Source: Tubiluchus corallicola (taxonomy: Eukaryota; Priapulida; Priapulimorpha; Priapulimorphida; Tubiluchidae). From it: a stretch of 62,948 nt of DNA. Shown here piece after piece: positions 35,241 to 47,300 of the stretch (its first letter is position 1; every line of letters starts with the position of its first letter). The DNA is taken from positions 20,001-82,948 of the forward strand of contig JAQGDQ010000829.1 of the NCBI GenBank assembly GCA_030141605.1, given 5' to 3'. A program made the position numbers and the translations under genes. Below the pieces are notes generated by a model that did not search any database, was not told the origin of the DNA, and saw nothing but the letters and a program-made list of their open reading frames with translations.

Positions 35241-35866
35241 GAAAATAAATTTTATTCTATTCTATAAAATTTGTGAAGAACAAAGTTGTACGAGGCGAGG
35301 ATCTTGGTTAAATATCATAGTTTGAAATTAACCAATAACTTAATCCAGAATATATTGTTACAGAATGAACGAAATAGCGTGCACAGTCTTGAAAAAGATT
35401 CAAATTTAGTTGATAACCTATTAGATTTAGCCATTTGCGAACGCTGATGACGCCGACGACGAGCCAATTCGTGACAGTGACAGTAAGTACTAACAACGAA
35501 GAACTGAAGCAAATGTATACTGTAAGGTCACTTTTGTCAGTGATATCACAACTATCATGCCAACACTGACATAATTTAAACTTTAAAATTAAAATTCAAA
35601 ATTTACTTTATAGCGTTGTTATCACGATTGACAGGAAATGTAGGAAATAAGACCAATGCTAGGAAATAAGACTTACTATTAGTATCACGATTAACAGGAA
35701 GTGTAGGAAATAAGACCAATCCTAGCAAACAAACTGACTGTTGAGAGTCAATGTAATACGAGTTATTGCCAATGTAAAATTACAGTGTGACGACTACAGT
35801 AGCCGTTCTCATCGTGTGCCAACTGTCAGAAGCAAGAGAACCTTTCAGTTTCCCTAAGCGTTCAAC

Positions 35867-38821
35867 ATGTCTGCAAAGACTCTACTGTGTTTAGCAACAC
35901 TCGCTTTACTCTATGGTGCTGGTAAGTCTATGAACAGTAACCTAATTGATCATATAGGTCATTATCAACTATTGTTACAGCCATCATTAATATTTTGGTC
36001 AGGCTTCATTACCCGAATCATAATTGTTAACAAGTAATCCACTTCCATTTGTTTACACGGTCCTTCATTAATTTAATTTCCAATTTTCTTTTGCAGTTGT
36101 TCATGTTTAACCAATGACCAATATCACCTTATATTACCCTAATCAAATTGCTCTTAACTATTCATTTTAGGAGTAAGTACAATAACCATTTTATTCTACA
36201 TAAAAGTGCTGGATGCAGCATCAAGATGCATCTAAGGAACTCCAAATGTGAGGGTAACATACGTTCATACTGTCCTGTACATGTTGCCCTTTTTCTGATA
36301 TTAAATTTTATAACTGTAATTGTACAGTGATCAGAAATTATTTTGATATAGGACAAAATTTAATGAAATAGTGTATTTATTAGAAAACGTGCCAGGATTT
36401 TGAAAGTGTTTCCCTCACAGTTTACTGATGTGGGAATCCCTAAAATCAACAGAGGTATCATGCAGACTAATACTACCCTAATGTACCTACCCTGATGATA
36501 ATGATGTAAATATGTTGATACTTCAAAAGCAGATAAGACAAGGAAACGCAAATCTGCTTGGCATTGATAGCAATATAGTAATAGTAATAATAAATTTATT
36601 TAGCTTCATAAACTTAATACAGTAGTTAAGATGTTAGTGCATATTATGCATTAAATATGAGCAGAGGTGACGATGGCCATACGGTCACCCAGTCAGTCAC
36701 CTCTAGATGTTCGTAACTTTGATATTGTGCAGGTAGCAATAATGAAAGTCATAATTACATAAATTCGCAAAAATGAAAATGCAAACATGTCTACATACAT
36801 TACCTACACGCATACTTATACATACAAATACTGAAAATGAGATTAGGTAATAGAATAATAATCATAAGCATAATGAGAAAAATAATACAGTCTTGCCAAT
36901 TTTTTTTTGGGGGGGGGGGCAGATTAACGTTATTAAAGGAATCAAAATGAAGAATGAGATGCCAAGACCTTAAACTAAAGACCATAGGGACATAAGATAT
37001 AAGTTAATTTATTTCCACTGTGCATCTAACAATTATAATAAAAATACAGATAATTTTACTGAAGTTAATATAAATATAAATGCAGTATTATCCAGAAATT
37101 ACAAAATGCAGCATATATATGTGCAAATTACATTACAGAATAATTTTGATGCATACAGTTTGAGGCTAAAAGCATAGCTTGACAGGCCAAACTGTACGTG
37201 GAAATCATAAAGAAGTGTTTAATAATTGAAATAATGAAATAATGATAATATATACATAAAAGTGGTGGAGGATGGGGGGATGGGGGGAGGAGTAGTGAAT
37301 GAAAGATGAAATGAAGCGAGAACTAAGAAAAACTGTGATCATGATTATAAAGTGTTCAGTAACCTGTTGAGCATAGTCACGTTTTATTAAGATTACTGTG
37401 GAAAAAGAATGCAGGTGATTACCATGATCAAACTGTGTTACTACCAATACTTTTGAAATATTTCTTTTCTGACGGTTTTTTTAAAAGTTGAAACGGAGTG
37501 ACTACATTTTGAATTGCGGCTTAGTCTATTTCATAGGACTGTGTCTGGTATTGTATTTTTTTACATTTATCTTGACTCGATTTTCAAAAAAAAGTTGGAA
37601 ATAAGTTGTTGATCAATTGACATGTTGATCAAGCGAGAGATCAAATTCACAATGACTGATTCCCCATGTTTTCTATGTTTATTTCAGCGCAGTCCATCAA
37701 ATGCTACGTTTGTAACACTCTGACTGATAATGCATGCACTGATCCATTTGATAAAACTTCCAGTGCAGTTAAAAACTTTGAAAAAGACAATTGCAACTCG
37801 TGCACGAAGACCAAAGGTGAAGCAGGTAAGAGGTTTATTATGTAAAGCAATTTGTGGTTTTTTTAGGATAGCTTTGCTGCCAAACTGATGAAACCGGTAC
37901 ACTGCAATTGGGGAAAATCTCTAATCTTTATTTCTGCTTGTGATTGTTTGACTGAAAAACTAATTGACTAAAAACATTTTACTGCATAAACTCGATGTTT
38001 TATCTAAATGCAATAATGGTTTTATCTAAATTTAATAATGGTTTTATCTAAATGCAATAACGGTTTTATCTGAATGCAGCAATGGTTTTATTTAAATGCA
38101 ATAATGGTTTTACCTAAATGCAATAATAATTTTATCTAAACGCAACAATGGTTTTTATCTAAATGCAATAATGGTTTTATCAATAATGGTTTTATCTAAA
38201 TGCAACAATGGTTTTTATCTAAATGTAATAATGGTTTTATCTAAATGCAACAATGGTTTTATCTAAATGCAATAATGGTTTTACCTAAATGCAATAATAA
38301 TTTTATCTAAATGCAACAATGGTTATTATCTAAATGCAATAATGGTTTTATCTAAATGCAACAATGGTTTTTATCTAAATGCAATAATGGTTTTATCTAA
38401 ATGCAACAATGGTTTCTACCTAAATGCAACAATGGTTTTTATCTAAATGCAATAATGGTTTTATCTAAATGCAATAATGGTTTTACCTAAATGCAATAAT
38501 GGTTTTATCTAAATGCAACAATGGTTTTTATCTAAATGCAACAATGGTTTTTATCTAAATGCAATAATGGTTTTATCTAAATGCAATAATGGTTTTATTT
38601 TTGTTACCTCATACGTAGGTGACCTTGTTACCATAGCGAGAGTTTGTGGAGGAACTCTAAGTGATGGTTGCCATGAAGAAGAATCTGGCGGAGCTTCAAT
38701 TTCAGTGTGCACATGCTCTACAGACCTCTGCAACGGAGTTGAAGCTAAGCATGCATCAGCATCTTTCCTTGGCATGCTGGGAATTGCTTTAGCTGCAGTG
38801 GCTTTTATGCACGTCTATTAA
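35867..38821 (+). CDS. Ly6/uPAR (LU-domain) protein, gene C, 3 exons, 131 aa
   Basis: The exons are 35867-35921, 37688-37825 and 38619-38821, with GT-AG borders and phase 1 introns; 396 nt joined, in frame. The signal peptide is MSAKTLLCLATLALLYGA. The mature protein starts AQSIKCYVC, and exon 2 ends NCNSCTKTKGEAG. Exon 3 contains VCGG, DGC, VCTCSTDLCNGVEAKHAS and a hydrophobic tail (FLGMLGIALAAVAFMHVY) expected to direct GPI anchoring. It has ten Cys and is a more distant member of the B/B' subfamily. The shared AGAGTTGCCTTTGACAAC element is absent upstream. Intron 2 is largely a 21-22-bp minisatellite ending about 18 bases before the splice acceptor. Confidence 0.92.
36580..37060 (-). mobile_element. 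Probable retroelement 3' end in intron 1 of gene C
   Basis: On the - strand the sequence ends GAAGCTAAATAAATTTATTATTACTATTACTA, a non-LTR style AATAAA plus short tandem tail. No coding motif is recognised upstream of it. Confidence 0.35.
38010..38600. repeat. Minisatellite, 21-22-bp unit, in intron 2 of gene C
   Basis: The unit GGTTTTATCTAAATGCAATAAT, with C/T and one-base length variants, repeats about 27 times and ends 18 bases from the AG acceptor. Confidence 0.93.
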
Positions 38822-38995
38822 TTTTGCAATATATACAGTATTGTTGTCTATAATCCGCCAGTGGAACAAAACACAAAATATGTAAAAAATCGTAGTTTTG
38901 TTAATTATATTGCTTATTAGTGTACTTATAGCTCACCGTCAGGCAACCTGGAGCAAAATATGCAGATGCAATGCAGAAATGAAATGAAATTTATA

Positions 38996-39290
38996 AAAGT
39001 ATTAATTATTTAAAATGTTTTCACCCACTTGGTAAAATGTCTTTGACTCACCTCCAGGGTGCACCACTCACTAACCAAAAAAAACGTATTTCTAATTTTA
39101 TTGACCAGATAGGGGTAATTTAAAGTTTATTCAGCTAGTAACGTGTGTGCTACGAACGCTCGGAGTATTTTTTCAGACTTTACACAAGGTTATCAAAACT
39201 TGTTACAAATGACTTAACCAGTCAAAATGGCTGCGTCCAACGGTCACAGCGGGAGTTTTAATTTAAATGTTTTATTAAGCGTTATGGCCG
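38996..39290 (-). mobile_element. LINE-derived repeat downstream of gene C
   Basis: Inverse copy of the repeat in intron 1 of B and B'. It runs from TTAATTATTTAAAATG past CACTTGGTAAAATGTC and CTCACCTCCAGGGTGCA to CAGTCAAAATGGCTGCGTCC. Confidence 0.7.
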
Positions 39291-39744
39291 ACTTCCATTA
39301 AAGATCTCGCATGAAGCAGCTTTAAAAGAAGAAAAACTGCCTCTTGCTTTCAAAAAAACTTTATCGACAGTCATCGTCCTCTCCTCCCCTCCTCCGCCTC
39401 ATCATTATTGTTGTCATTCATTTTCATCACCGTCGCCACTTAGTTTCTGCAATGGCCTCTCCAAGCAGCGTGGAGAACAGGGCGGAAACTAAAAAAGTTC
39501 TGGAAAAAACGGGACACAAATTTATAGCTTATAAATGCAATAGCACATCAATGCGACTTTCAACTTTTTTCCTAGTTAGTTGTGCTTATTTAATTCACTG
39601 TGATATTTGGCTTCACAAATAAATACATTAATTAACCTTGTCTTTTTAATTAATTATAACCTAGTGTTTTTATTTCATAATTGTGTATGACTATTGTTAT
39701 TTAGAGTGTTACGATATTAATCATTATCATAGAACTTGTTTATA

Positions 39745-40245
39745 GAACTAATGTAGGTTTTACATGTCAAATGTAGACCTACGTTAACTCAAATGTAGAT
39801 TTAGGTAATTCAAATGTGTCTTGGTAACTCAAATGTAGACTTAGGTAGTTCAAATGTGTTAACAATGGTTTTCAAGAAATCTTAAGCGTTTTGGAAAGTC
39901 AAATGTGACATTGGTATCTCAAATGTGGATAGGTGTTAATGTTCAAAGATGTTAAATTTAATATTCTTTAATTTCAATTTAATAATTGCTCCTAAGTTAA
40001 AATAACAACGTTATAGGCCTACTAATAGATGCACTATCTTTGGTTTATCATTTTCTAATTTGCACTTAAAAAAACTTAGTTACCGATTTCTTCAAAGCAA
40101 TGCATCTACATTTGACTTACCCAAGTCACATTTGAGTTACCAAAACACATTCGAAATTCCTATGCCTACATTTGACTTACCTAAATCACATTTGAACTTT
40201 CCCGTATCTACATTTGACGTGTGAAACCTATAGTAGAAATTTAGT
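39745..40245. mobile_element. Foldback element with repeat-rich inverted arms
   Basis: The left arm (39745-39930) and right arm (about 40100-40245) are inverted copies, each made of about 20-bp blocks of the type TAACTCAAATGTGACTTAGG. Outer ends are TAGGTTTTACATGTCAAATG and the inverse of CATTTGACGTGTGAAACCTA. There is no ORF. It resembles foldback or MITE families with tandemly repeated arms. Confidence 0.75.
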
Positions 40246-40724
40246 ATAATATGTATAATATAATTTGGTATAATATTTAGTATAACCAGAATATTTTTAC
40301 ATTACTTGAGTCTTTCACGGGCTATAAAATGTCTGAATTTTAAATTTTTATGCAGTAAGTTATAGCTTCAATGTACAATGTTCTTCAACTCATTATAGTT
40401 GAAGTAAGATTCAGTAAAATGCAGTTCCTATAAACATTTTTCTTAAAAATACTTAAAATCAGTTTAAATTGAAACAAAATGCTTACCGATGAGTTACAGT
40501 TTCTTTACAGTTTTTTTACAATCTTAACAGTTAATTAAAGATCTTTATTGAATTACAGTTTCTGCAAAAGTTTTCTTTAAATTTTGACAACCTAAATTAA
40601 GTCAATAAGACCCCCTAATGGTGCAAAATGGAATAAAAGATAATATAAACAGCAGACAATTTTAAACTTTCAGACTATCAGCAAGTCTGTCTTTAACTGC
40701 AGAACTCCAGAGACCTTGTCAAGT

Positions 40725-41215
40725 CATGTTCTCGTTCTAATAATAGAGTGGAAATTAAGAGAAAGACATCAGTTGAACACATGATGTTCTCGTTCTAATA
40801 ATAGAGTGGAAATTAAGATAAGAGAGAGACATCAATTTAACACATGATGTTCTCGTTCTAATATGTAGAGTGGAAATTAAGAGAGAGACATCAATTTAAC
40901 GCATGATGTTCTCGTTCTAATATGTAGAGTAGAAATTAAGATAAGAGAGAGACATCAATTTGACACATGATGTTCTTGTTCTAATATGTAGAGTGGAAAT
41001 TAAGAGAGTGACATCAATTTAACACATGATGTTCTCGTTCTAATATGAAGAGTGGAAATTAAGAGAGAAACATCAATTTAACACATGATGTTCTTGCTCT
41101 AATATGTAGAGTGGAAATTAAGAGAGTGACATCAATTTAACACATGATGTTCTCGTTCTAATATGTAGAGTGGAAATTAAGAGAGAGACATCAATTTAAC
41201 ACATGATGTTCTTGT
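40725..41215. repeat. Minisatellite, about 59-bp unit (about 8 copies)
   Basis: The unit ACACATGATGTTCTCGTTCT, AATATGTAGAGTGGAAATTA, AGAGAGAGACATCAATTTA recurs with small length variants. It ends about 135 bp before the start codon of gene D. Confidence 0.9.
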
Positions 41216-41351
41216 TCTCATATGTAGAATTAAAATGGCGACTTTATAGTGATAAACGTGTCAGAAATAACTAATAACACAACACGTCATAATTAAGTAA
41301 CCATGACGACAACTACGCCAATGTATGACCCTGGCTTGACCGCTTGTCATC

Positions 41352-41558
41352 ATGCTTCTGCAAATGGTCCTACTTGGTCTATTTCTCACATCTCTTTTTG
41401 TTTTAAATTACGCAGGTAAATATTTTATTATTATTATTATTACTGAGTCTATATTGGCACTAGACCTTCAGTCAGCAGCTACAATAGACACAACTGTCAC
41501 ACTCTCACTATCATCTTCAATACTATCTCTCATTGCATGTTCGTTTTACACTAGCATT

Positions 41559-41612
<54 letters not shown>

Positions 41613-44099
41613 ATTATTATCCGAACATCTCTGCCGGCTCAGTGCTTTATCTCATTGAATTATCTTTGATAAAGAGCCAGAGTCCAGCCTAGCCACAGTT
41701 ACCCACATTAAGTAGGCCCTTGCTTCGAAAGGTGGATTCCAGGTCATGGTGTGCTTACGGTGCACTGTCTTTTTTTGAAGTTGAACGTTTATGTTAGCAT
41801 GCCTACAGACACTTGTCTTCCTTGGGTTTCTTCCCAGTTTGAAGTTGAACGTATATGTTAGCATGCCTACAGACACTTGTCTTCCTTGGGTTTCTTCCCA
41901 GTTTGAAGTTGAACGTATATGTTAGCATGCCTACAGACACTTGTCTTCCTTGGGTTTCTTCCCAGTTTGAAGTTGAACGTATATGTTAGCATGCCTACAG
42001 ACACTTGTCTTCCTTGGGTTTCTTCCCAGTTTGAAGTTGAACGTATATGTTAGCATGCCTACAGACACTTGTCTTCCTTGGGTTTCTTCCCAGTTTGAAG
42101 TTGAACGTATATGTTAGCATGCCTACAGACACTTGTCTTCCTTGGGTTTCTTCCCCGTTTGAAGTTGAACGTATATGTTAGCATGCCTACAGACACTTGT
42201 CTTCCTTGGGTTTCTTCCCAGTTTGAAGTTGAACGTATATGTTAGCATGCCTACAGACACTTGTCTTCCTTGGGTTTCTTCCCAGTTTGAAGTTGAACGT
42301 ATATGTTAGCATGCCTACAGACACTTGTCTTCCTTGGGTTTCTTCCCAGTTTGAAGTTGAACGTATATGTTAGCATGCCTACAGACACTTGTCTTCCTTG
42401 GGTTTCTTCCCAGTTTGAAGTTGAACGTATATGTTAGCATGCCTACAGACACTTGTCTTCCTTGGGTTTCTTCCAGTTTGAAGTTGAACGTATATGTTAG
42501 CATGCCTACAGACACTTGTCTTCCTTGGGTTTCTTCCCAGTTTGAAGTTGAACGTATATGTTAGCATGCCTACAGACACTTGTCTTCCTTGGGTTTCTTC
42601 CCAGTTTGAAGTTGAACGTATATGTTAGCATGCCTACAGACACTTGTCTTCCTTGGGTTTCTTCCCAGTTTGAAGTTGAACGTATATGTTAGCATGCCTA
42701 CAGACACTTGTCTTCCTTGGGTTTCTTCCCCGTTTGAAGTTGAACGTATATGTTAGCATGCCTACAGACACTTGTCTTCCTTGGGTTTCTTCCCAGTTTG
42801 AAGTTGAACGTATATGTTAGCATGCCTACAGACACTTGTCTTCCTTGGGTTTCTTCCCAGTTTGAAGTTGAACGTATATGTTAGCATGCCTACAGACACT
42901 TGTCTTCCTTGGGTTTCTTCCCAGTTTGAAGTTGAACGTATATGTTAGCATGCCTACAGACACTTGTCTTCCTTGGGTTTCTTCCCAGTTTGGTGATTAC
43001 CTAAGTGGGTAAATCTCAAAATGTACAGGCGTGGCTGTTGAGCATTTGTCTGTTGCATAAAACTATTTAAAGCATAAGCATCTTTGAACTATGGCTTAGG
43101 ATCAGCTAGAACTAGCTAGCTCATCTTTGAACTATGGTTTAGGATCAGCTAGAACTAGTTAGCTCATCTTTGAACTATGGCTTAGGACCAGCTATAACTA
43201 GTTATCTCATCTTTGTACTATGGCTTAGGACCAGCTATAACTAGTTAGCTCATCTTTGAACTATGGCTTTGGACCAGCTAGAACTAGTTAGCTCATCATT
43301 GAACTATGGCTTAGGGTCAGCTAGAACTAGTTAGCTCATCTTTGAACTATGACTTAGGGCCAGCTAGAACTAGTTAGCTCATCATTGAACTATGGCTTAG
43401 GGTCAGCTAGAACTAGCTAGCTCATCTTAGAACTATGGCTTAGGATCAACTAGAACTAGTTAGCTCATCTTTGAACTGTGCTTAGGATCAGTTAAAACTA
43501 GTTAGAGCGCCTTTGAACTATGGCTTAGGATCAGCTAAAGCTACTTAAAGTATCCTGAACTATGGCTTAGGATCAGCTAAAACTAGTTAAAGCATCTTTT
43601 AATTTTAGGCTTAGGATCAGCTGTAAACAGTTATTTTTACTTTACATTTAATTAAGGCGGAAAACGTTAGCTACAGAGAGATTAGCTCAATTATTTCAGT
43701 AGCTTTTGTTTTCCAGGAATTGGTATCAAATGCTTTACTTGCGAGTTTGATCCTCATAACATCTATGGCTCCCCATGTCGGGCCCTAAAAACCATTGACA
43801 GGCAAGAATTCTTGAAGACTTTAATACGGGAATTCACTTTTCCACGGAAAGTTACTGTTAAAGGAAAGGACAACTGCGCCAGCTGCTCATTGATTAAAAT
43901 GAAAAAAGGTAACAACTCGATGTTAAATGGAAAATGATTATATATTGGAAATAACGGGTACAGCGCTTGTAGAACAGGTTCTCCGTACTTTAGTGGCTCA
44001 ATCAATCAATCGATCGATCGATCGATCGGTCGGTCGGTCGGTCGGTCGGTCGGTGGTCGGTCGGTCGGTCGGTCGGTCGGTCGGTCGATCGATCGATCG

Positions 44100-44187
<88 letters not shown>

Positions 44188-44200
44188 GTCAGTCAGTCAG

Positions 44201-44268
<68 letters not shown>

Positions 44269-44328
44269 CCAACCAACCAACCAACCAACCAACCAACCAA
44301 CCAACCAACCAACCAATCAATCAGTCAG

Positions 44329-44369
<41 letters not shown>

Positions 44370-47300
44370 TTATTTCACTCCAGCAATACATATACAATAC
44401 ATCAACATACAATATTGTTGAAACAAAAAGAAACAGTATAAGTAAAAAAAAACGTTGATGAAGTCAAATTAACCAAATAAAAGAGTTGCTGTATGACACC
44501 TTGAAAGCTTGGCTTGTTAAGGTGGCACAAATGAGTGAACGAAAGAATGGTTAGGGTTAGTAGACATGATGGAATGGAAAAAATAGTAAGATTAGGGATA
44601 GGAGGAAGGAAAAGAGGAGAAGAAACGACCACAGTATATGTTTAATTTACATAGAGCTATATTAAAATAGCATTATAATTGATTGGAGGCCATATATTGC
44701 GACTGCATGAGAGATGGAAGCATTAAAATTGTATTATAAGTATGAATCAAAAACAATCCTTTTCAAGTACTTTTTGAAACTATAAATAGTTTTGTGTATT
44801 TTTACTTGGGCACTTATTTTATTCCAGTTGTTGGGGGCTGTGAATTAGTAAAGTGCCTGGTACTATTAGTACAACAGTAAGGGACATGATATTCATTGAA
44901 CCTCGTAAAGTAATGTTTAGGATTTGCTGTAATTGGATTTGCAAAGGAAGTGGGAAACAAGTTCAAGTAATAGAGTAAGATCAAAATTACTTATTTGCAT
45001 AAAGCTTTCAATGCGAGCCATATGTATAATAATTACATCAACCTGCTTAAGATAAGTCGGTGCTTCCGTGTTTATTAAGACGCTCTGTACCGCTATGGCT
45101 GCTGGATGAAATTACACTAAGTATTGCTGCTGCTTGTAACTTGGTCATTACGCTTTGGCACGTGCGACTAATTATATGCGCATGTCTAACCAATTAGTGG
45201 CATTGATCCAAGATCATCTTCCTACTACTGGAACAGCTTCGCCCACTGGACCAATCAGCTCCCTGTGTAAGTTAATCTATCAGAGGCAAGATTGGTCTCA
45301 AACTGGTAAGGCAGCAAGACATAGTTGCTTGGCTTCCAAAGCAGCAGAGGACCATTGCTAGACTTCCAAATCAGCAGAGGACTGTTTGGTTCAAAGCGTG
45401 GTTCCAAGAACAGTAGGGCATGTGTTATTTAGTAAGGTGCAATGAACAATAGGGCATATGTTTATTAGCAAGATACAACAAACATTATTGTGTGTATTGC
45501 TTACCAAGGTGCAACAAACACTAGGGTATGTGCTGCTTACCAAGGTGCAACAAACACTAGGGTATGTGCTGCTTACCAAGGCGCAACAAACACTAGGGTA
45601 TGTGCTGCTTAGCAAGGTGCAACCAACACTAGGGTATGTGCTGCTTACCAAGGTGCAACCAACACTAGGGTATGTGCTGCTTACCAAGGTGCGACAAACA
45701 CTAGGGTATGTGCTGCTTACCAAGGTGCAACAAACACTAGGGTATGTGCTGCTTACCAAGGTGCAACCAACACTAGGGTATGTGCTGCTTACCAAGGTGC
45801 AACAAACACTAGGGTATGTGCTGCTTACCAAGGTGCAACCAACACTAGGGTATGTGCTGCTTATCAAGGTGCAACGAACACTAAAGTATGTGCTGCTTAC
45901 TAAGGTGCAACAAAATACAGCTGATTGCACAACTAAAAATAAGTATTTCATCAGAGCTAAAAATAGTACGCATAAAGAGTATATAAAAAACTGCTGCAGC
46001 TGAGAGTGACAGATAAGATTATGGACTTGACACGTGTGCTTCACTTGCGTGTATTGCTCTCGACAAGCTCCTTACAGCGATGTTACTTGTGAATGTACAT
46101 TAATAAAGCTATACAATCAGCTATAAACTAAAGCATGGGTTAAACTGGTAGCATTCCTACTTCAACACGTGAGTCTAATTATATCTTCCTCCTTATTAAA
46201 CAACAAGAAAAATTCTTTAACAATTCATTTTCATACTTTAAAATAAAATTTGCTTGTCAGCCTATGAATAATATCCCTACTTTTCACGCTGACTGTCCAC
46301 GTGAAGTGAGCAAGTACAAATGTGCAAAGCAATATTTTACTCTCAACACTAGAATCACTGACTTTGGTTTAATACCTCAATGCACAGAAAAAGTACCAGA
46401 TTAAGTGCTGACAAACTTGAGAAATTCATTAACAGTAAAATAGTTTTTTAATTCAATCTGTTTTTTAATTTTAGTTTTATTTCAGACATAAAAGCGTCCA
46501 TAAAGTGGCCTATAACAATCTACTTTACTGGGTTATATTATGTGCAAGACTTTTGTATTGCCATGTACATGCAACGTTGTCGAAACATGTAAGCTGAACT
46601 CATATAACATTAACTGAGTTACTATGTTACAGTAAATTGTTGATCTTTGCTATTTAAAAGTTTCTCAGCTTCATTCATGCACATGCTGATTTGAGCATCA
46701 TTTTTGTAAACTGTATAATTTTTGCAAGCACAGCTCTTACGTTGCATTTAAGTTGACTGCCAGTCTTATAGTGACTTATCGTTAATACAGGGTAAATATA
46801 CCAAACTTAGATCTGGACGAAAAGATTTAATGCTCTTCTTCGAAAACATTTGTCTTGACAAAATCGCTGCTTGTACATATCAATACAAAACTCTTGCACA
46901 CAAATATGCCTATACAGTAGATTGTTGGCGGCCATTTTGTATATCATTGCAAATATTTAATACTGATTAACAATGACGAGTACATTTAGATAATTCCCAA
47001 GCTAAGTGGTCCGCTGGTTTGGCCAATATTTCTTTTCCGGCATCTGCGACAGCGAAAATAATAAACAACATTGGATGCGCTAAGTTACCTATGTGTTTTG
47101 GGGTGGCATTGATTTTGGAATAGCTCCTTAAGTTCATTAAGACCCATTGTTGGTGACAATGGACTGCTAACGGCCACCAATGCCATGTCGTTCTCATTTA
47201 CGATTGTCATTGTTAAAATATTGGACTGAATTCGACTCAGGGGGTCGGACTCCAGGATGGGATGGCGGTCTTGATATTGAGCATCACGAAGATCCATTTT

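Noticed and set aside
39344-39622. 92-codon frame, possible small gene
   Set aside because: Begins inside a low-complexity TCC/TCAT stretch, and no motif or splice context supports it.
41352-41669. 105-codon ORF starting at the gene D ATG
   Set aside because: It is exon 1 read through its GTAAAT donor into intronic repeats; the spliced model gives a proper LU protein.
43927-44421. 164-codon frame rich in SIDRS/SINQ repeats
   Set aside because: Tetranucleotide LINE tail.
45391-46044. 217- and 181-codon frames with 12-residue repeats
   Set aside because: A 36-bp unit keeps frame on both strands at once, and the region is intronic in gene D.
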